Below, piece by piece: positions 26,000 to 35,093 of a stretch of DNA of 64,000 bases. Made by a program: the position numbers and the translations under genes. The stretch is taken from NCBI GenBank assembly GCA_046327755.1, contig JAXLXW010000006.1:62001-126000 (forward strand), read 5' to 3'. The notes under the pieces were generated by a model that ran no database searches, had not been told where the DNA came from, and saw only the letters and a program-made list of their open reading frames with translations. The first letter of the stretch is position 1, and the number at the start of each line of letters is the position of its first letter. Origin of the DNA: SCN-70-22 sp046327755 (GTDB taxonomy: Bacteria > Gemmatimonadota > Gemmatimonadetes > Gemmatimonadales > Gemmatimonadaceae).

Positions 26000-26088
26000 G
26001 AGAAGACGAGAAGACGAGAGGGACCGTCCGTCGGCGCCGAGTGTCAGCGCTCCAGGTCGGGCTTCTCGTCCTCTCGTCCTCTCTTCGT
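26000..26088. repeat. Inverted pair of GACGAGA repeats
   Basis: Purine arm at 26000-26022 (AGAAGACGAGAAGACGAGAGG) faces a pyrimidine arm at 26061-26088 made of CTTCTCGTCCTCTCGTCCTC. They can pair imperfectly over about 20 bases. The pair lies between the end of the upstream TPR kinase gene and the start of the FHA-protease operon, where a terminator would be expected. Confidence 0.6.
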
Positions 26089-26102
26089 GTGAAGTGTGGT
26101 GG

Positions 26103-28640
26103 CTATTCCGACTTCTGGCGCCACTCCCGCGCTGCGGATGCGCGTCCGGTCTTCTCCATCACCTCCGCCAGGCGCCGTGCGGTCGCCTTGGTCGGGCCGG
26201 CGTCCGCGCCGCGCGACTCCACGAGCGCGGCGTAGGCCCGCCGCAGCATCCCCTCGCCCTCGGCCACCCGGCCGTTCATCGCCAGGTGGTGCCCCAACAC
26301 GCTCTCCGACGAGGCGATCGCCCAATGGTCGGGAGGGAGGAACTTCCGGCGGATTGCCAGCGAGCGTCGGAAGGCGGAGTCGGCACCGGCCGGCCTCCCG
26401 AGCGCCGCGAGGGCGAGGCCGAGGTTCTGCAGGGCGACCGCGGCCTGCGGGTTGGCTTCCGGCATGGCAGCGCCGATCTGGTTCACCACCTCGCGCGCCA
26501 CCGGCTCGGCGATGTCCCATCGCTTGGCTCCCACCAGGACCACCGCGCGCTGCGACACGGCGCGCAGGTACTCCGGGTGCGCCGCCCCGACGGTCGCGCG
26601 GAGGACATTCATCGACAGCACCGCGGTCGAATCGGCCTCGGCGTACCGATGCTGGCTCTCGTAGACGCTGGAGAGGTTTCGCATGGCGGCGCCGAATGTC
26701 ACCGAGGCACGTCCATGGATGCGCTCTTCGGCCGCCACGGCCTCCACGGCGAGCGACTCGGCGCGCGCCAGGTCTCCCTGGTACTGGTACGAGACCGAGA
26801 GGTTCACGAGCGTGAAGGGGAGTGCCTCCATCGAGGCTGAGTCGTGACTGACGCGGCGGATGTCCGCTGCCGCCAGTTTGTACTTCATCGCCTCCTCGAT
26901 GCGCCCCTGCTGCTCGATGTAGCGCGCCACGTTGTCGTAGGCGGTGGCGAGTTCGCTGGGCTGGCGCGGGACCAGCGCACGCTGGATGGCGACCATCTCG
27001 TGCCCGATCTTCTCGGCCTCCGCAAAGTCGCCGCGCGCCTCGGCGAGCGCTGCCAGGTAGGAGAGCGACATGCTGGTGCGCGAGTCGACCGTGCCGAACT
27101 CGCGGCGACGCAACGCGACGGCCCGCTCGATGTGCACCTTGGCCGAGTCGTAGAGCCCAAGCTCGGTGTACGTCTGCCCGATGGTGTGACGGATCTGCGC
27201 CTCCACTTCGGGGGCGAGATGCTGTCCCTCGACATCTCTCGCCGCCTGCGACAGCACCTGCGCCACCGTCACCTCACGCCCTGCATTTCCCGGGTCGACC
27301 GCGGCGAGCATCGACGACAGAAAGGCGTTGACCTGTTGCACCTTGGCACGTTCCAGCTCCGCGACGCGTGCCTGGCGAGTCGTGGCAATCACGCCGCCGA
27401 CCAGCGACAGCGCTGCAATCACGCCACCTACCACTTCGACGCGCCGGCGGCGGAGGAACTTGCCGAGGCGGTAGCCGAGGGTGTCGCGGCGGGCGGCGAC
27501 GGGGAGGCCGTCGAGGTGCCGGCGCAGATCCTCGCCCAGCTGCTCGGCACTTCCGTAGCGGCGCGCCGGCTCCTTGCGCAGCGCCTGCTGCACGATCGCG
27601 TCGAGATCGCCGCGCAGCCGCCGCCGCAGGCGCTCCGCACTCCCCTCGCCAAAGGTGGCCGCCGCGCTGGCCGTGACGAGCGCCGAGGGGAGCGGGGCCG
27701 GCTCCTCGCAGATGCGCTGCTGCCACTCGGCAAAGAGCTGCCCGTCGAAGGTGAAGGGGCGGGCGCCGGCGAGGAGCTCGCAGGCAATGACGCCGCAGGA
27801 GTAGAGATCGCTCGAGGGGGCCACGGGGAGGCCGCGGACCTGCTCGGGACTGGCGTAGTCCGGGGTGAAGGCGTGGAGCCCGCCCTGGGTCGGGGGGAGC
27901 TGGTCGGGCCCCTCGCCCTCGCGGAGGAGGCGGGCGATGCCGAAGTCGAGGAGTTTGACGGTGCCGTCGGCGGTGACGAGGATGTTGCCGGGCTTGAGGT
28001 CGCGGTGGACGACGAGGTGCTGGTGGGCGTGCTGGACGGCGGCGAGGACCTGGCGGAGGAGCAGGAGGCGCTGGGGGACGTCGAGGCGGCGCTGGGCGGC
28101 GTAGGAGGTGATGGGGACGCCGTCGACGAACTCCATGACGATGTAGGGCTGGCCGTCCGGGGTGACGCCGCCGTCGAGGAGGGCGGCGATGTTGGGGTGG
28201 TTGAGGGAGGCGAGGATCTGGCGTTCGTAGCGGAAGCGGCGGATGGCGAGGTCGCCGGCGAGGCCGCGGCGGAGGAACTTGAGGGCGACGCGTTTCTGGA
28301 ACTGGTCGTCGGCGCGGACGCCTTCGTAGACGGCGCCCATGCCGCCGTAGCCGAGGAGGCGGGTGAGCGCGTACGCCCCGATCCGACGCCCCACGGCCGC
28401 TTCATCATCCCGCTCGGCGGCGGCGTCGGCCAGGACACTGCCTAACGGGCGGTCCCACGTGTCGCTCCCGCGCTCGAGGGCGGCGAGGAGGCTGGCGACC
28501 TCGCCGTGGAGCGTGGGGTCGTCGGCGCAGTGGCCGGCGAGGAAGGCGGCGCGCTCCGCGGTGGGGACCTCCAGCGCCGCGTCGAACAGCTCCCGGATCC
28601 GCACCAGCCGCGTCGGCGTCATTCCTGGCTGCGACGTCAT
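26103..28640 (-). CDS. Membrane Ser/Thr kinase with TPR tail (second of tandem pair)
   Basis: The 845-residue protein has a helical leader (1-80), a kinase domain (about 93-350) with GYGGMG, VALKFL, HRDLKPGN and DFG all intact, a membrane helix near 402-422, and a tail of TPR repeats (about 430-840). The DNA for residues up to the membrane helix is almost identical to the upstream paralogue, while the TPR tails clearly differ. The two proteins therefore probably share a kinase target but sense different ligands. The ATG at 28640 has GGAG 8 bases upstream and lies 13 bases after the paralogue's stop; a GTG at 28667 would overlap it. It is the third gene of the sigma-kinase-kinase operon. Confidence 0.92.
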   Translation of the reverse strand: MTSQPGMTPTRLVRIRELFDAALEVPTAERAAFLAGHCADDPTLHGEVASLLAALERGSDTWDRPLGSVLADAAAERDDEAAVGRRIGAYALTRLLGYGGMGAVYEGVRADDQFQKRVALKFLRRGLAGDLAIRRFRYERQILASLNHPNIAALLDGGVTPDGQPYIVMEFVDGVPITSYAAQRRLDVPQRLLLLRQVLAAVQHAHQHLVVHRDLKPGNILVTADGTVKLLDFGIARLLREGEGPDQLPPTQGGLHAFTPDYASPEQVRGLPVAPSSDLYSCGVIACELLAGARPFTFDGQLFAEWQQRICEEPAPLPSALVTASAAATFGEGSAERLRRRLRGDLDAIVQQALRKEPARRYGSAEQLGEDLRRHLDGLPVAARRDTLGYRLGKFLRRRRVEVVGGVIAALSLVGGVIATTRQARVAELERAKVQQVNAFLSSMLAAVDPGNAGREVTVAQVLSQAARDVEGQHLAPEVEAQIRHTIGQTYTELGLYDSAKVHIERAVALRRREFGTVDSRTSMSLSYLAALAEARGDFAEAEKIGHEMVAIQRALVPRQPSELATAYDNVARYIEQQGRIEEAMKYKLAAADIRRVSHDSASMEALPFTLVNLSVSYQYQGDLARAESLAVEAVAAEERIHGRASVTFGAAMRNLSSVYESQHRYAEADSTAVLSMNVLRATVGAAHPEYLRAVSQRAVVLVGAKRWDIAEPVAREVVNQIGAAMPEANPQAAVALQNLGLALAALGRPAGADSAFRRSLAIRRKFLPPDHWAIASSESVLGHHLAMNGRVAEGEGMLRRAYAALVESRGADAGPTKATARRLAEVMEKTGRASAAREWRQKSE
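27432..28619. repeat. 1188-bp direct repeat, copy A
   Basis: This stretch is repeated at 29986-31173, exactly 2554 bases away. I find only four base differences, at offsets corresponding to two adjacent codons near 27515 and single changes near 28377 and 28401. It covers the leader and kinase domain of the downstream kinase and stops at the start of the membrane helix. Confidence 0.95.
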
Positions 28641-28653
28641 GCGAGACGCTCCG

Positions 28654-31239
28654 TCATCCCCTGGCACGCCATACCTTGGCGTCCGCGGTGCGCCCGAGCT
28701 TCTCCATCAGCTCCGCCAGCCGCACCGCGACGCGCTGCGTGACCGGATTGTCGGCCCCGCGCGAGGCGACGAGCTTCGCGTACGCGGCGGCCAGCATCTG
28801 CTCCGCCTCCGCGTTGCGCCCGACGAGCCCCAGGTGATAGCCGTACACCGCCTCCGACGACGCGATCGCCCAGTGGTCCGGCGGCATGTACTTCCGGCGA
28901 ATCGCCAGCGAGCGTGCGAGCGCCGTGTCGGCGGCCGCGTGCCGCTTGAGCGAGTCGAGCGCGAGCCCGAGTGCCTGCAGCACCGATGCGGACGATGGCT
29001 CTCCCTCGTGCATCCCCGCCCCGATCTCGGGGACGACGCGCCGCGCCGCGTCGATCGTCCCCTGCATGTCGTTGGCCATGTAGCGCATCTGTGCCAGCAG
29101 GCTCACGGCGCGCAGGTACTCGGTGTGGTGCACCCCCACGCTCGCCTCGAGGACGCGAATGGACTCGTGGATGAGCGAGTCGCCTTCGGCGTGCGCCCCC
29201 ATCTGGTCACGCAGGTCGGCATAGCCGCGCAGCAGGCTTCCGTAGTTAGGGCCCTTGCGACCGTGCACGCTGGCCTCGACCGTCAGCGCCTCGCGCATCA
29301 GCGTATCGGCCTTCTCCCGCTCCCCGCGATACATGTAGGCCACCGCGAGGTTGTTGAGCGTGTACGGGAGCGACACGCGCGTGGCCGAATCGTTGGAGGC
29401 GCGACGCAGCGCGATCGATTGCAGCTTGATCGACAACGCCTCGTCGAGTCGCCCGCGGTGCTCCACCATGCGCGCCAGGTTGTCCAGCGCCGTCGCCATC
29501 TCGCTCGGCTTCTGCTGGCTGCGCGGCATGCGGCGCTGCTGCGAGACATTGACCTTCGCGAGCGACTCCGCCTCGGCAAACGCGCCGCGCGCCTCGGCCA
29601 GTGCCACCAGGTACGAGTAGGTCTGCGCCGAGCGCTGGTCCAGCTCACCATACGACCGCTCACGCAGGGCGTAGGCGCGACGGATGTGATCCTCCGCTTC
29701 CTTGTAGATCCCCAGCCCGTAGAACGTCTGCCCGATGGTGTGTTGCAGCTCGCCCTCGATCTCGGGATCGAGCTTCTGCTTCCCGATGTCCTCCACCGCC
29801 CGGTCGAGCACCTGCGCCACGGTCACATCGCGCCCGCTGTAGCCCGGATCGACCGCCGAGAGCATCGTGGAGAGAAACTCGTTCACCTGCTCCATCTTCT
29901 TGCGTTCCAACTCCGCTCGCCGCGTCTGCCGCGTGGCGGCGACCACCCCTCCAACGAGCGACAGCGCCACGACGAGCGTCGCCGCCACTTCGACGCGCCG
30001 GCGGCGGAGGAACTTGCCGAGGCGGTAGCCGAGGGTGTCGCGGCGGGCGGCGACGGGGAGGCCGTCGAGATGGCGGCGCAGATCCTCGCCCAGCTGCTCG
30101 GCACTTCCGTAGCGGCGCGCCGGCTCCTTGCGCAGCGCCTGCTGCACGATCGCGTCGAGATCGCCGCGCAGCCGCCGCCGCAGGCGCTCCGCACTCCCCT
30201 CGCCAAAGGTGGCCGCCGCGCTGGCCGTGACGAGCGCCGAGGGGAGCGGGGCCGGCTCCTCGCAGATGCGCTGCTGCCACTCGGCAAAGAGCTGCCCGTC
30301 GAAGGTGAAGGGGCGGGCGCCGGCGAGGAGCTCGCAGGCAATGACGCCGCAGGAGTAGAGATCGCTCGAGGGGGCCACGGGGAGGCCGCGGACCTGCTCG
30401 GGACTGGCGTAGTCCGGGGTGAAGGCGTGGAGCCCGCCCTGGGTCGGGGGGAGCTGGTCGGGCCCCTCGCCCTCGCGGAGGAGGCGGGCGATGCCGAAGT
30501 CGAGGAGTTTGACGGTGCCGTCGGCGGTGACGAGGATGTTGCCGGGCTTGAGGTCGCGGTGGACGACGAGGTGCTGGTGGGCGTGCTGGACGGCGGCGAG
30601 GACCTGGCGGAGGAGCAGGAGGCGCTGGGGGACGTCGAGGCGGCGCTGGGCGGCGTAGGAGGTGATGGGGACGCCGTCGACGAACTCCATGACGATGTAG
30701 GGCTGGCCGTCCGGGGTGACGCCGCCGTCGAGGAGGGCGGCGATGTTGGGGTGGTTGAGGGAGGCGAGGATCTGGCGTTCGTAGCGGAAGCGGCGGATGG
30801 CGAGGTCGCCGGCGAGGCCGCGGCGGAGGAACTTGAGGGCGACGCGTTTCTGGAACTGGTCGTCGGCGCGGACGCCTTCGTAGACGGCGCCCATGCCGCC
30901 GTAGCCGAGGAGGCGGGTGAGCGCGTACGCGCCGATCCGACGCCCCACGGCCGCCTCATCATCCCGCTCGGCGGCGGCGTCGGCCAGGACACTGCCTAAC
31001 GGGCGGTCCCACGTGTCGCTCCCGCGCTCGAGGGCGGCGAGGAGGCTGGCGACCTCGCCGTGGAGCGTGGGGTCGTCGGCGCAGTGGCCGGCGAGGAAGG
31101 CGGCGCGCTCCGCGGTGGGGACCTCCAGCGCCGCGTCGAACAGCTCCCGGATCCGCACCAGCCGCGTCGGCGTGATCGGCGTCGGAGGGGCGGACGATGG
31201 CGATGCCACTCCCGGCGTCTCGCCCACGCGTTGGCTCAC
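28654..31239 (-). CDS. Membrane Ser/Thr kinase with TPR tail (first of tandem pair)
   Basis: The 861-residue protein has a leader (about 25-95), a kinase domain (about 108-365) with GYGGMG (about 111-116), VALKFL, HRDLKPGN (about 226-233) and DFG, a membrane helix (about 417-437) and a TPR tail (about 445-855). The start is a GTG whose bases overlap the TGA of the upstream sigma gene. Residues 23-418 are encoded by DNA nearly identical to the next gene. The kinase faces the cytoplasm and the TPR tail lies outside. The arrangement mirrors the sigma/kinase pair at 6.8 kb and suggests kinase-dependent control of the sigma factor, which is inferred. Confidence 0.92.
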   Translation of the reverse strand: MSQRVGETPGVASPSSAPPTPITPTRLVRIRELFDAALEVPTAERAAFLAGHCADDPTLHGEVASLLAALERGSDTWDRPLGSVLADAAAERDDEAAVGRRIGAYALTRLLGYGGMGAVYEGVRADDQFQKRVALKFLRRGLAGDLAIRRFRYERQILASLNHPNIAALLDGGVTPDGQPYIVMEFVDGVPITSYAAQRRLDVPQRLLLLRQVLAAVQHAHQHLVVHRDLKPGNILVTADGTVKLLDFGIARLLREGEGPDQLPPTQGGLHAFTPDYASPEQVRGLPVAPSSDLYSCGVIACELLAGARPFTFDGQLFAEWQQRICEEPAPLPSALVTASAAATFGEGSAERLRRRLRGDLDAIVQQALRKEPARRYGSAEQLGEDLRRHLDGLPVAARRDTLGYRLGKFLRRRRVEVAATLVVALSLVGGVVAATRQTRRAELERKKMEQVNEFLSTMLSAVDPGYSGRDVTVAQVLDRAVEDIGKQKLDPEIEGELQHTIGQTFYGLGIYKEAEDHIRRAYALRERSYGELDQRSAQTYSYLVALAEARGAFAEAESLAKVNVSQQRRMPRSQQKPSEMATALDNLARMVEHRGRLDEALSIKLQSIALRRASNDSATRVSLPYTLNNLAVAYMYRGEREKADTLMREALTVEASVHGRKGPNYGSLLRGYADLRDQMGAHAEGDSLIHESIRVLEASVGVHHTEYLRAVSLLAQMRYMANDMQGTIDAARRVVPEIGAGMHEGEPSSASVLQALGLALDSLKRHAAADTALARSLAIRRKYMPPDHWAIASSEAVYGYHLGLVGRNAEAEQMLAAAYAKLVASRGADNPVTQRVAVRLAELMEKLGRTADAKVWRARG
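29986..31173. repeat. 1188-bp direct repeat, copy B
   Basis: Second copy of the kinase-domain repeat that starts at 27432. Outside this block the two kinase genes share only protein-level similarity. Confidence 0.95.
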
Positions 31240-31901
31240 GCGCCGTCCATCTCCCGCTGCAGGAAGGCGCGCGCGAAGGTCCAGTCGCGCTTCACCGTCG
31301 CTGGGGAGATGCCGATCGATTCCGCCACCTGCTCGATGTCCAACCCGCCGAAGTAGCGCAGCTCGACGACCTTGGCCTGGCGTGGGTCGAGCGCGGCCAG
31401 CTTGAGCAGAGCGTCGTCGAGCGCAATGAGGTCCACCGAACGCTGCGGTGCCTCGGCCACCGATTCATCGAGCGTCACGCGCTCGCCCCCTTCGCGCTTG
31501 GTGGCGCGCTTGCGGCGCGCGTGGTCCACCAGGATGCGTCGCATCGCCTGCGCGGCGATCCCGAAGAAGTGCGACCGGTTCTGCCACGACGCGTTCCGCT
31601 GGTCGACCAGGCGCATGTACGCCTCGTGGACGAGCGCCGTCGGCTGCAACGTGTGATCGGCGCGCTCGTTGCGCATGTAGTGCACCGCCAGGTCGTGCAG
31701 CTCCGAGTAGACGAGCGGGACGAGCTGGTCCGAGGCGCCCTCGCGCCCGTGCTGCAGGTCGAGCAGGAGGCGCGTGACGTCGTGCGTGCGCCCTCCGCTG
31801 GCCGGAGTCGACGCGTGGGGCGTCTCGGGGGAGGGAGGAGAAGGAATGGAGGGAGTCACGGCGCGAGCACGGGTGGATGGGTGCCCTCGAGGACGTGGCA
31901 C
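31236..31901 (-). CDS. ECF-type sigma factor of the 'Sig-70_X6' kind
   Basis: The 221-residue protein matches the kinase-associated ECF group: DVTRLLLDLQHGREGASDQLVPLVYSELHDLAVHYM (region 2 start, about 41-76), LQPTALVHEAYMRLVD, HFFGIAAQAMRRILVDHARRK and the region-4 block LDPRQAKVVELRYFGGLDIEQVAESIGIS (about 167-195). Its TGA overlaps the GTG of the first TPR kinase. The first 38 residues are Pro-rich; a GTG at 31859 is an equally possible start. It likely leads the three-gene operon. Confidence 0.9.
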   Translation of the reverse strand: MPRPRGHPSTRARAVTPSIPSPPSPETPHASTPASGGRTHDVTRLLLDLQHGREGASDQLVPLVYSELHDLAVHYMRNERADHTLQPTALVHEAYMRLVDQRNASWQNRSHFFGIAAQAMRRILVDHARRKRATKREGGERVTLDESVAEAPQRSVDLIALDDALLKLAALDPRQAKVVELRYFGGLDIEQVAESIGISPATVKRDWTFARAFLQREMDGA

Positions 31902-32170
31902 GAAGCGGGCCAGTCGGTACCAATCCTCCGCTTCGGCCCGCTACCTGACAAGCGCAGTCGCCGAACTGAACGGCTCATCGGTGCCCGTCACCGGAAGGCG
32001 CCCGCGCCGGCGCACTGGGCATGAGCCGAATTCCCGGGCCGCCGCGCGTGTGGGGGTGAAGACCCATCGGACCACGGTCTCCACGCACCACCGTTGCCTC
32101 GCGCGCCGCGCGCCACGACACCGCGCTGGTCGCACTTCTCCGACACCCCTTTCGCCCCCGGGTCAACACC
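31902..32170. promoter_or_regulatory. Divergent intergenic region
   Basis: These 269 bases separate the sigma-kinase operon from a divergent outer-membrane protein gene. Both promoters must lie here, but I see no clear consensus, hairpin or palindrome. Confidence 0.35.
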
Positions 32171-32833
32171 ATGCCTCCCATGCACTTCGCCCAGTCCGTG
32201 ATCCGCCCGACCTCTGCGCGCGCCGTGCTCGCCGCCCTCGCCGCTGCTGCTCTCATCCTCATCGCAACCCCCGCGAGCGCCAACGCCCAGTCGGCGCAGC
32301 GCTACTCCGTGCAGGCATCGGGGATCTTCGTCGGCACCTTCGGCGAGGCGTATGATGGTCTCAAGAGCGGCGCCGGGATCGAGGCGCAGTTCCGGATTAC
32401 CCCCGGCGCCTGGTCGTACGGCTTCGGGTTGCAGGGCTCGTCCCACAAGTTCGATGACGCCACGCTCGGCAACGAAACCGTTACCCTGGCGGGGCTCTTC
32501 TTCGAACCGCGTCGCGTTCTCGACGTCGGCAGTTCGCAGTTTGCCCCATACGTGTCGGCGCGCCTCGCGTTTCTTCAGCAGTCGCTCGATCTCGATATGA
32601 ACGGGACCACCGTGTCGGCGACGGCAAGCGGCGCGCAGGTCAACGGCGGCGGCGGCGTCCTGATCCGTCTTTCGCCCAAGGTGAACCTGGACCTCGGCGC
32701 GACCTATGGCCTCATCAAGTTCAGCGACATCGAGGTCGACGTCTCCGGGCTCGGAAAGACGAAGATCGAAGGCTCCAGTGGCAATGGGAGCAACCTGGTG
32801 TTGCGCGCCGGCCTGGCGATCGGACTCAAGTAG
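32171..32833 (+). CDS. Outer-membrane beta-barrel family protein
   Basis: The 220-residue product has a signal peptide with a long hydrophobic core (about 17-35, cleavage near ANAQ|S at about 40). The remainder alternates short amphipathic strands, such as YGFGLQG, VTLAGLFFEPR, APYVSARLAF and LVLRAGLAIGLK, and ends in the hydrophobic strand expected for a barrel. It resembles OmpX-like or generic porin-family proteins. An ATG three codons later is an alternative start. It is a single gene facing the sigma-kinase operon; whether that sigma factor drives it is an untested possibility. Confidence 0.7.
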   Translation: MPPMHFAQSVIRPTSARAVLAALAAAALILIATPASANAQSAQRYSVQASGIFVGTFGEAYDGLKSGAGIEAQFRITPGAWSYGFGLQGSSHKFDDATLGNETVTLAGLFFEPRRVLDVGSSQFAPYVSARLAFLQQSLDLDMNGTTVSATASGAQVNGGGGVLIRLSPKVNLDLGATYGLIKFSDIEVDVSGLGKTKIEGSSGNGSNLVLRAGLAIGLK

Positions 32834-32921
32834 GAGAGGACGAGAGGACGAGAGGACGACCCTCGGGCGAAGCACTCGGAAGCGCTCCACGCCGAACTCG
32901 TCCTCTCGTCTGCTGCACTCT
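32834..32921. repeat. GACGAGAG purine repeat with partial inverted arm
   Basis: Three copies of an 8-base unit (GAGAGGAC GAGAGGAC GAGAGGAC, 32834-32857) directly follow the stop codon. A shorter pyrimidine arm (CTCGTCCTCTCGTC, 32898-32911) lies before the end of the convergent gene. The pair could form a stem and act as a terminator for both genes. Confidence 0.6.
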
Positions 32922-34991
32922 TTACATGGCGGCCTTGTCGCGCCGGTGCTGCTGATACCAACTCATCATGTAGAGTTGCGTGCGCAGGAAGTTGCTCGGC
33001 TTCGAACTCGTCCCGTGGTACTCGCCCTGGAAGCGAAGGAGCGCCGTCGGTACGCCGCGCTGCTTGAGCGCCTGGTAGAACTCTTCCGACTGCGACATCG
33101 GCGTGCGCAGGTCGAGCTCACCCGTCATGATCACCGTCGGCGTCGTCACCTTGCCGACGTACATCAGGGGCGACTGGTCGAGCCATGGCTTCGGATCTTC
33201 CCAGTACGGCTTCTCGAACCAGCCGTTGGTGAAGTACGGAACGTCGGCGTTTCCGGCGAAGGAGATCCAGTTCATCACCGGGCACCGCACCGCCGCACCG
33301 GCGAATCGGTTCGTGTGCCCCACGATCCACGCCGAGAGGACACCGCCACCGCTGCACCCTCCGACGTACATGCGGGACGTGTCGATGTAGCCGCGCCCCA
33401 CTACCGTATCGACGGCGGCCATCAGGTCTTCGTAGTCGACGCCGGGATAGCGCTTGCTGATCGCCCGGCCGAAATCGGTGCCGTACCCGGTGGAGCCGCG
33501 CGGATTCGTGTACAGCACCACGTAGCCGTTGGCGGCGAAGTTCTGGTACATGTAGCTGAAGCCGACGCCGTACATCCCGTGCGGGCCGCCGTGGATCTCC
33601 ATGATCATCGGCCACTTCTTCGACGCGTCGAAGTTGGGGGGCTTCACGATCCACCCCTGCACCTTGGTCCCGCCGGTCGATGTGAGCCACACCTCCTCGG
33701 TCGATGCCAGCCGCTTGTTGCCCAGGATGTCGGCGTTGACACTCGTCAGGCGCGAGACCTTCTGCGGCGTCGCCAGCGCGAAGGTCACGACGTCCCCCGG
33801 TTCCGTCGGCGTCGAGCGCACCGCGGCGACGACGCCGTTCTTTGCGATCGACGAAACGGCGAGCATCTGCGCCCCCTGGCTGAGCTGGCGCACCGCACCG
33901 GCCACGCTGGCAAAGAAGAGTTGCGAGGAGCCGCGATCCTGCACGTTGACGTAGACGCCGCTGTTGTCCCCCGCCCAGAAGATCTCCCCCATGTCGCGGT
34001 CGAGCGTCCCGGAGATCTTCTTCATCCCCGAGCCGTCGCGCTTCATGAGGTAGAGCTCGGACGTGTGATAGGTGTCGTCGGTGTAGGGATAGCCGCTGAA
34101 GGCGATCCACTCCCCGTTAGGCGACACGACCGGGTTGGACCAGCTCCCGCGCTGCGACGTGAGCTTCTTCATCGCCCCCGTCGCCACGTCCACGACGTTG
34201 ATGTCGGAGTCGCGGTAGTTCTTGTCGGACTCGTTGCTCATCAACCCGTCGAAGACGATCGACGCGCCGTCGGCCGACCAGCTCCACCCTACGGAGCCGG
34301 GCTGTCCGTCGAAGCGCGAGCCGGCGTTCCAGTCGCCCTTCGTCAGCTGCCGCGCCGTCCCGCCGTCCGCCGGGACGACGAAGAGGTGCACGAAGCCCTG
34401 GTCCAGGAAGCCGCGCCGGTCGGCGCGGTAGTGCACCGTGTTGACGTAGCGCGGCGCCGGCGTCCACTGCGCCCCCGGCGGCGCCGCCGGCATGTCGATC
34501 GCCCAGCTTTCGGCCTTTGGGGTGAACATCGCGAAGCCGATCCACTTCCCGTCCGGCGACCATGCGAGGTCGCCCGGTGCGCGCTCCACGCGCGTCACCT
34601 GCGACGTCGCCCCCTCGGCGTTCATCCACCGCACGAAGATCTGCGCGCCGCCAGGCTGTCCCTCGCCGATGTAGGCGATGCGCGTCCCGTCGGGCGACCA
34701 GACGGCGTCGCCACCGCGCGCGAGGAAGCGGTTCTCCGAGCCGTCGGCGTTCATGATCCACAGCGCCGACTCGAACGAGTCCTTCTGCTTGTCGACCGAC
34801 CGCCGCGTGTAGATGATCCGTGCCCCGTCAGGTGAAACCTGCGGCGCGCCAACGTTCTCGAAGTCGAGGTAGTGATTGACCGTCAGGAGCGTGTCGACCG
34901 CCTTCTCCTGGGCGGGAAGGACGGGAGCCGCCAGCACGAGCACCGCCGCCGGCAGCGCACACATGACACGAGCGAACCGCATCGGAACCAT
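32922..34991 (-). CDS. S9 family prolyl oligopeptidase-like peptidase, secreted
   Basis: The 689-residue protein has a signal peptide (cleavage near VLPAQ, about residue 28), a WD40-like propeller (about 40-430, with repeats such as QVSPDGARIIYT, VWSPDGTRIAYIG and AWSPDGKWIGFAM) and a C-terminal alpha/beta-hydrolase domain. The triad is visible: Ser547 in GGCSGGG, Asp627 in GELDLRTP and His659 in GEYHGT. The usual family elbow is GGSYGG; here it is GGCSGGG. Enzymes of this family cut short peptides after proline or remove acylated residues. It is a single gene flanked by intergenic repeat hairpins and probably works in the periplasm. Confidence 0.92.
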   Translation of the reverse strand: MVPMRFARVMCALPAAVLVLAAPVLPAQEKAVDTLLTVNHYLDFENVGAPQVSPDGARIIYTRRSVDKQKDSFESALWIMNADGSENRFLARGGDAVWSPDGTRIAYIGEGQPGGAQIFVRWMNAEGATSQVTRVERAPGDLAWSPDGKWIGFAMFTPKAESWAIDMPAAPPGAQWTPAPRYVNTVHYRADRRGFLDQGFVHLFVVPADGGTARQLTKGDWNAGSRFDGQPGSVGWSWSADGASIVFDGLMSNESDKNYRDSDINVVDVATGAMKKLTSQRGSWSNPVVSPNGEWIAFSGYPYTDDTYHTSELYLMKRDGSGMKKISGTLDRDMGEIFWAGDNSGVYVNVQDRGSSQLFFASVAGAVRQLSQGAQMLAVSSIAKNGVVAAVRSTPTEPGDVVTFALATPQKVSRLTSVNADILGNKRLASTEEVWLTSTGGTKVQGWIVKPPNFDASKKWPMIMEIHGGPHGMYGVGFSYMYQNFAANGYVVLYTNPRGSTGYGTDFGRAISKRYPGVDYEDLMAAVDTVVGRGYIDTSRMYVGGCSGGGVLSAWIVGHTNRFAGAAVRCPVMNWISFAGNADVPYFTNGWFEKPYWEDPKPWLDQSPLMYVGKVTTPTVIMTGELDLRTPMSQSEEFYQALKQRGVPTALLRFQGEYHGTSSKPSNFLRTQLYMMSWYQQHRRDKAAM

Positions 34992-35035
34992 CCGGGTGTG
35001 GGGACGGCAGATCTTACGGGAAAGAGCGGGGGACG

Positions 35036-35093
35036 AGAAGACGAGAAGGCGAGTCCACCGTCGAACGCCCCCCCTCGTCCTCTCGTCTTCTCA
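35036..35093 (-). terminator. Hairpin built from GACGAGA repeats
   Basis: AGAAGACGAGAAGGCGAG (35036-35053) pairs with CTCGTCCTCTCGTCTTCT (35074-35091) with two mismatches over 18 positions. The right arm runs into the stop codon of the PLD-family gene, so this is a candidate terminator for that minus-strand gene. Confidence 0.6.

Noticed and set aside
24061..26235. 724-codon open frame antisense to the FHA-protease gene
   Set aside because: Same G+C effect; the minus-strand gene has FHA and protease motifs with a full triad, the plus-strand text has none.
28363..30999. Long open frame of 878 codons on the plus strand, and another at 26844-28445
   Set aside because: They lie antisense to two clear kinase genes. 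The kinase strand uses almost only G/C third positions, which removes stops from the opposite frame. Their translations are low-complexity Glu/Ala/Val text with no domain.
32706..34835. 709-codon open frame antisense to the S9 peptidase gene
   Set aside because: The minus strand encodes a complete peptidase with signal peptide and triad; the plus-strand translation is Arg/His-rich without recognisable motifs.
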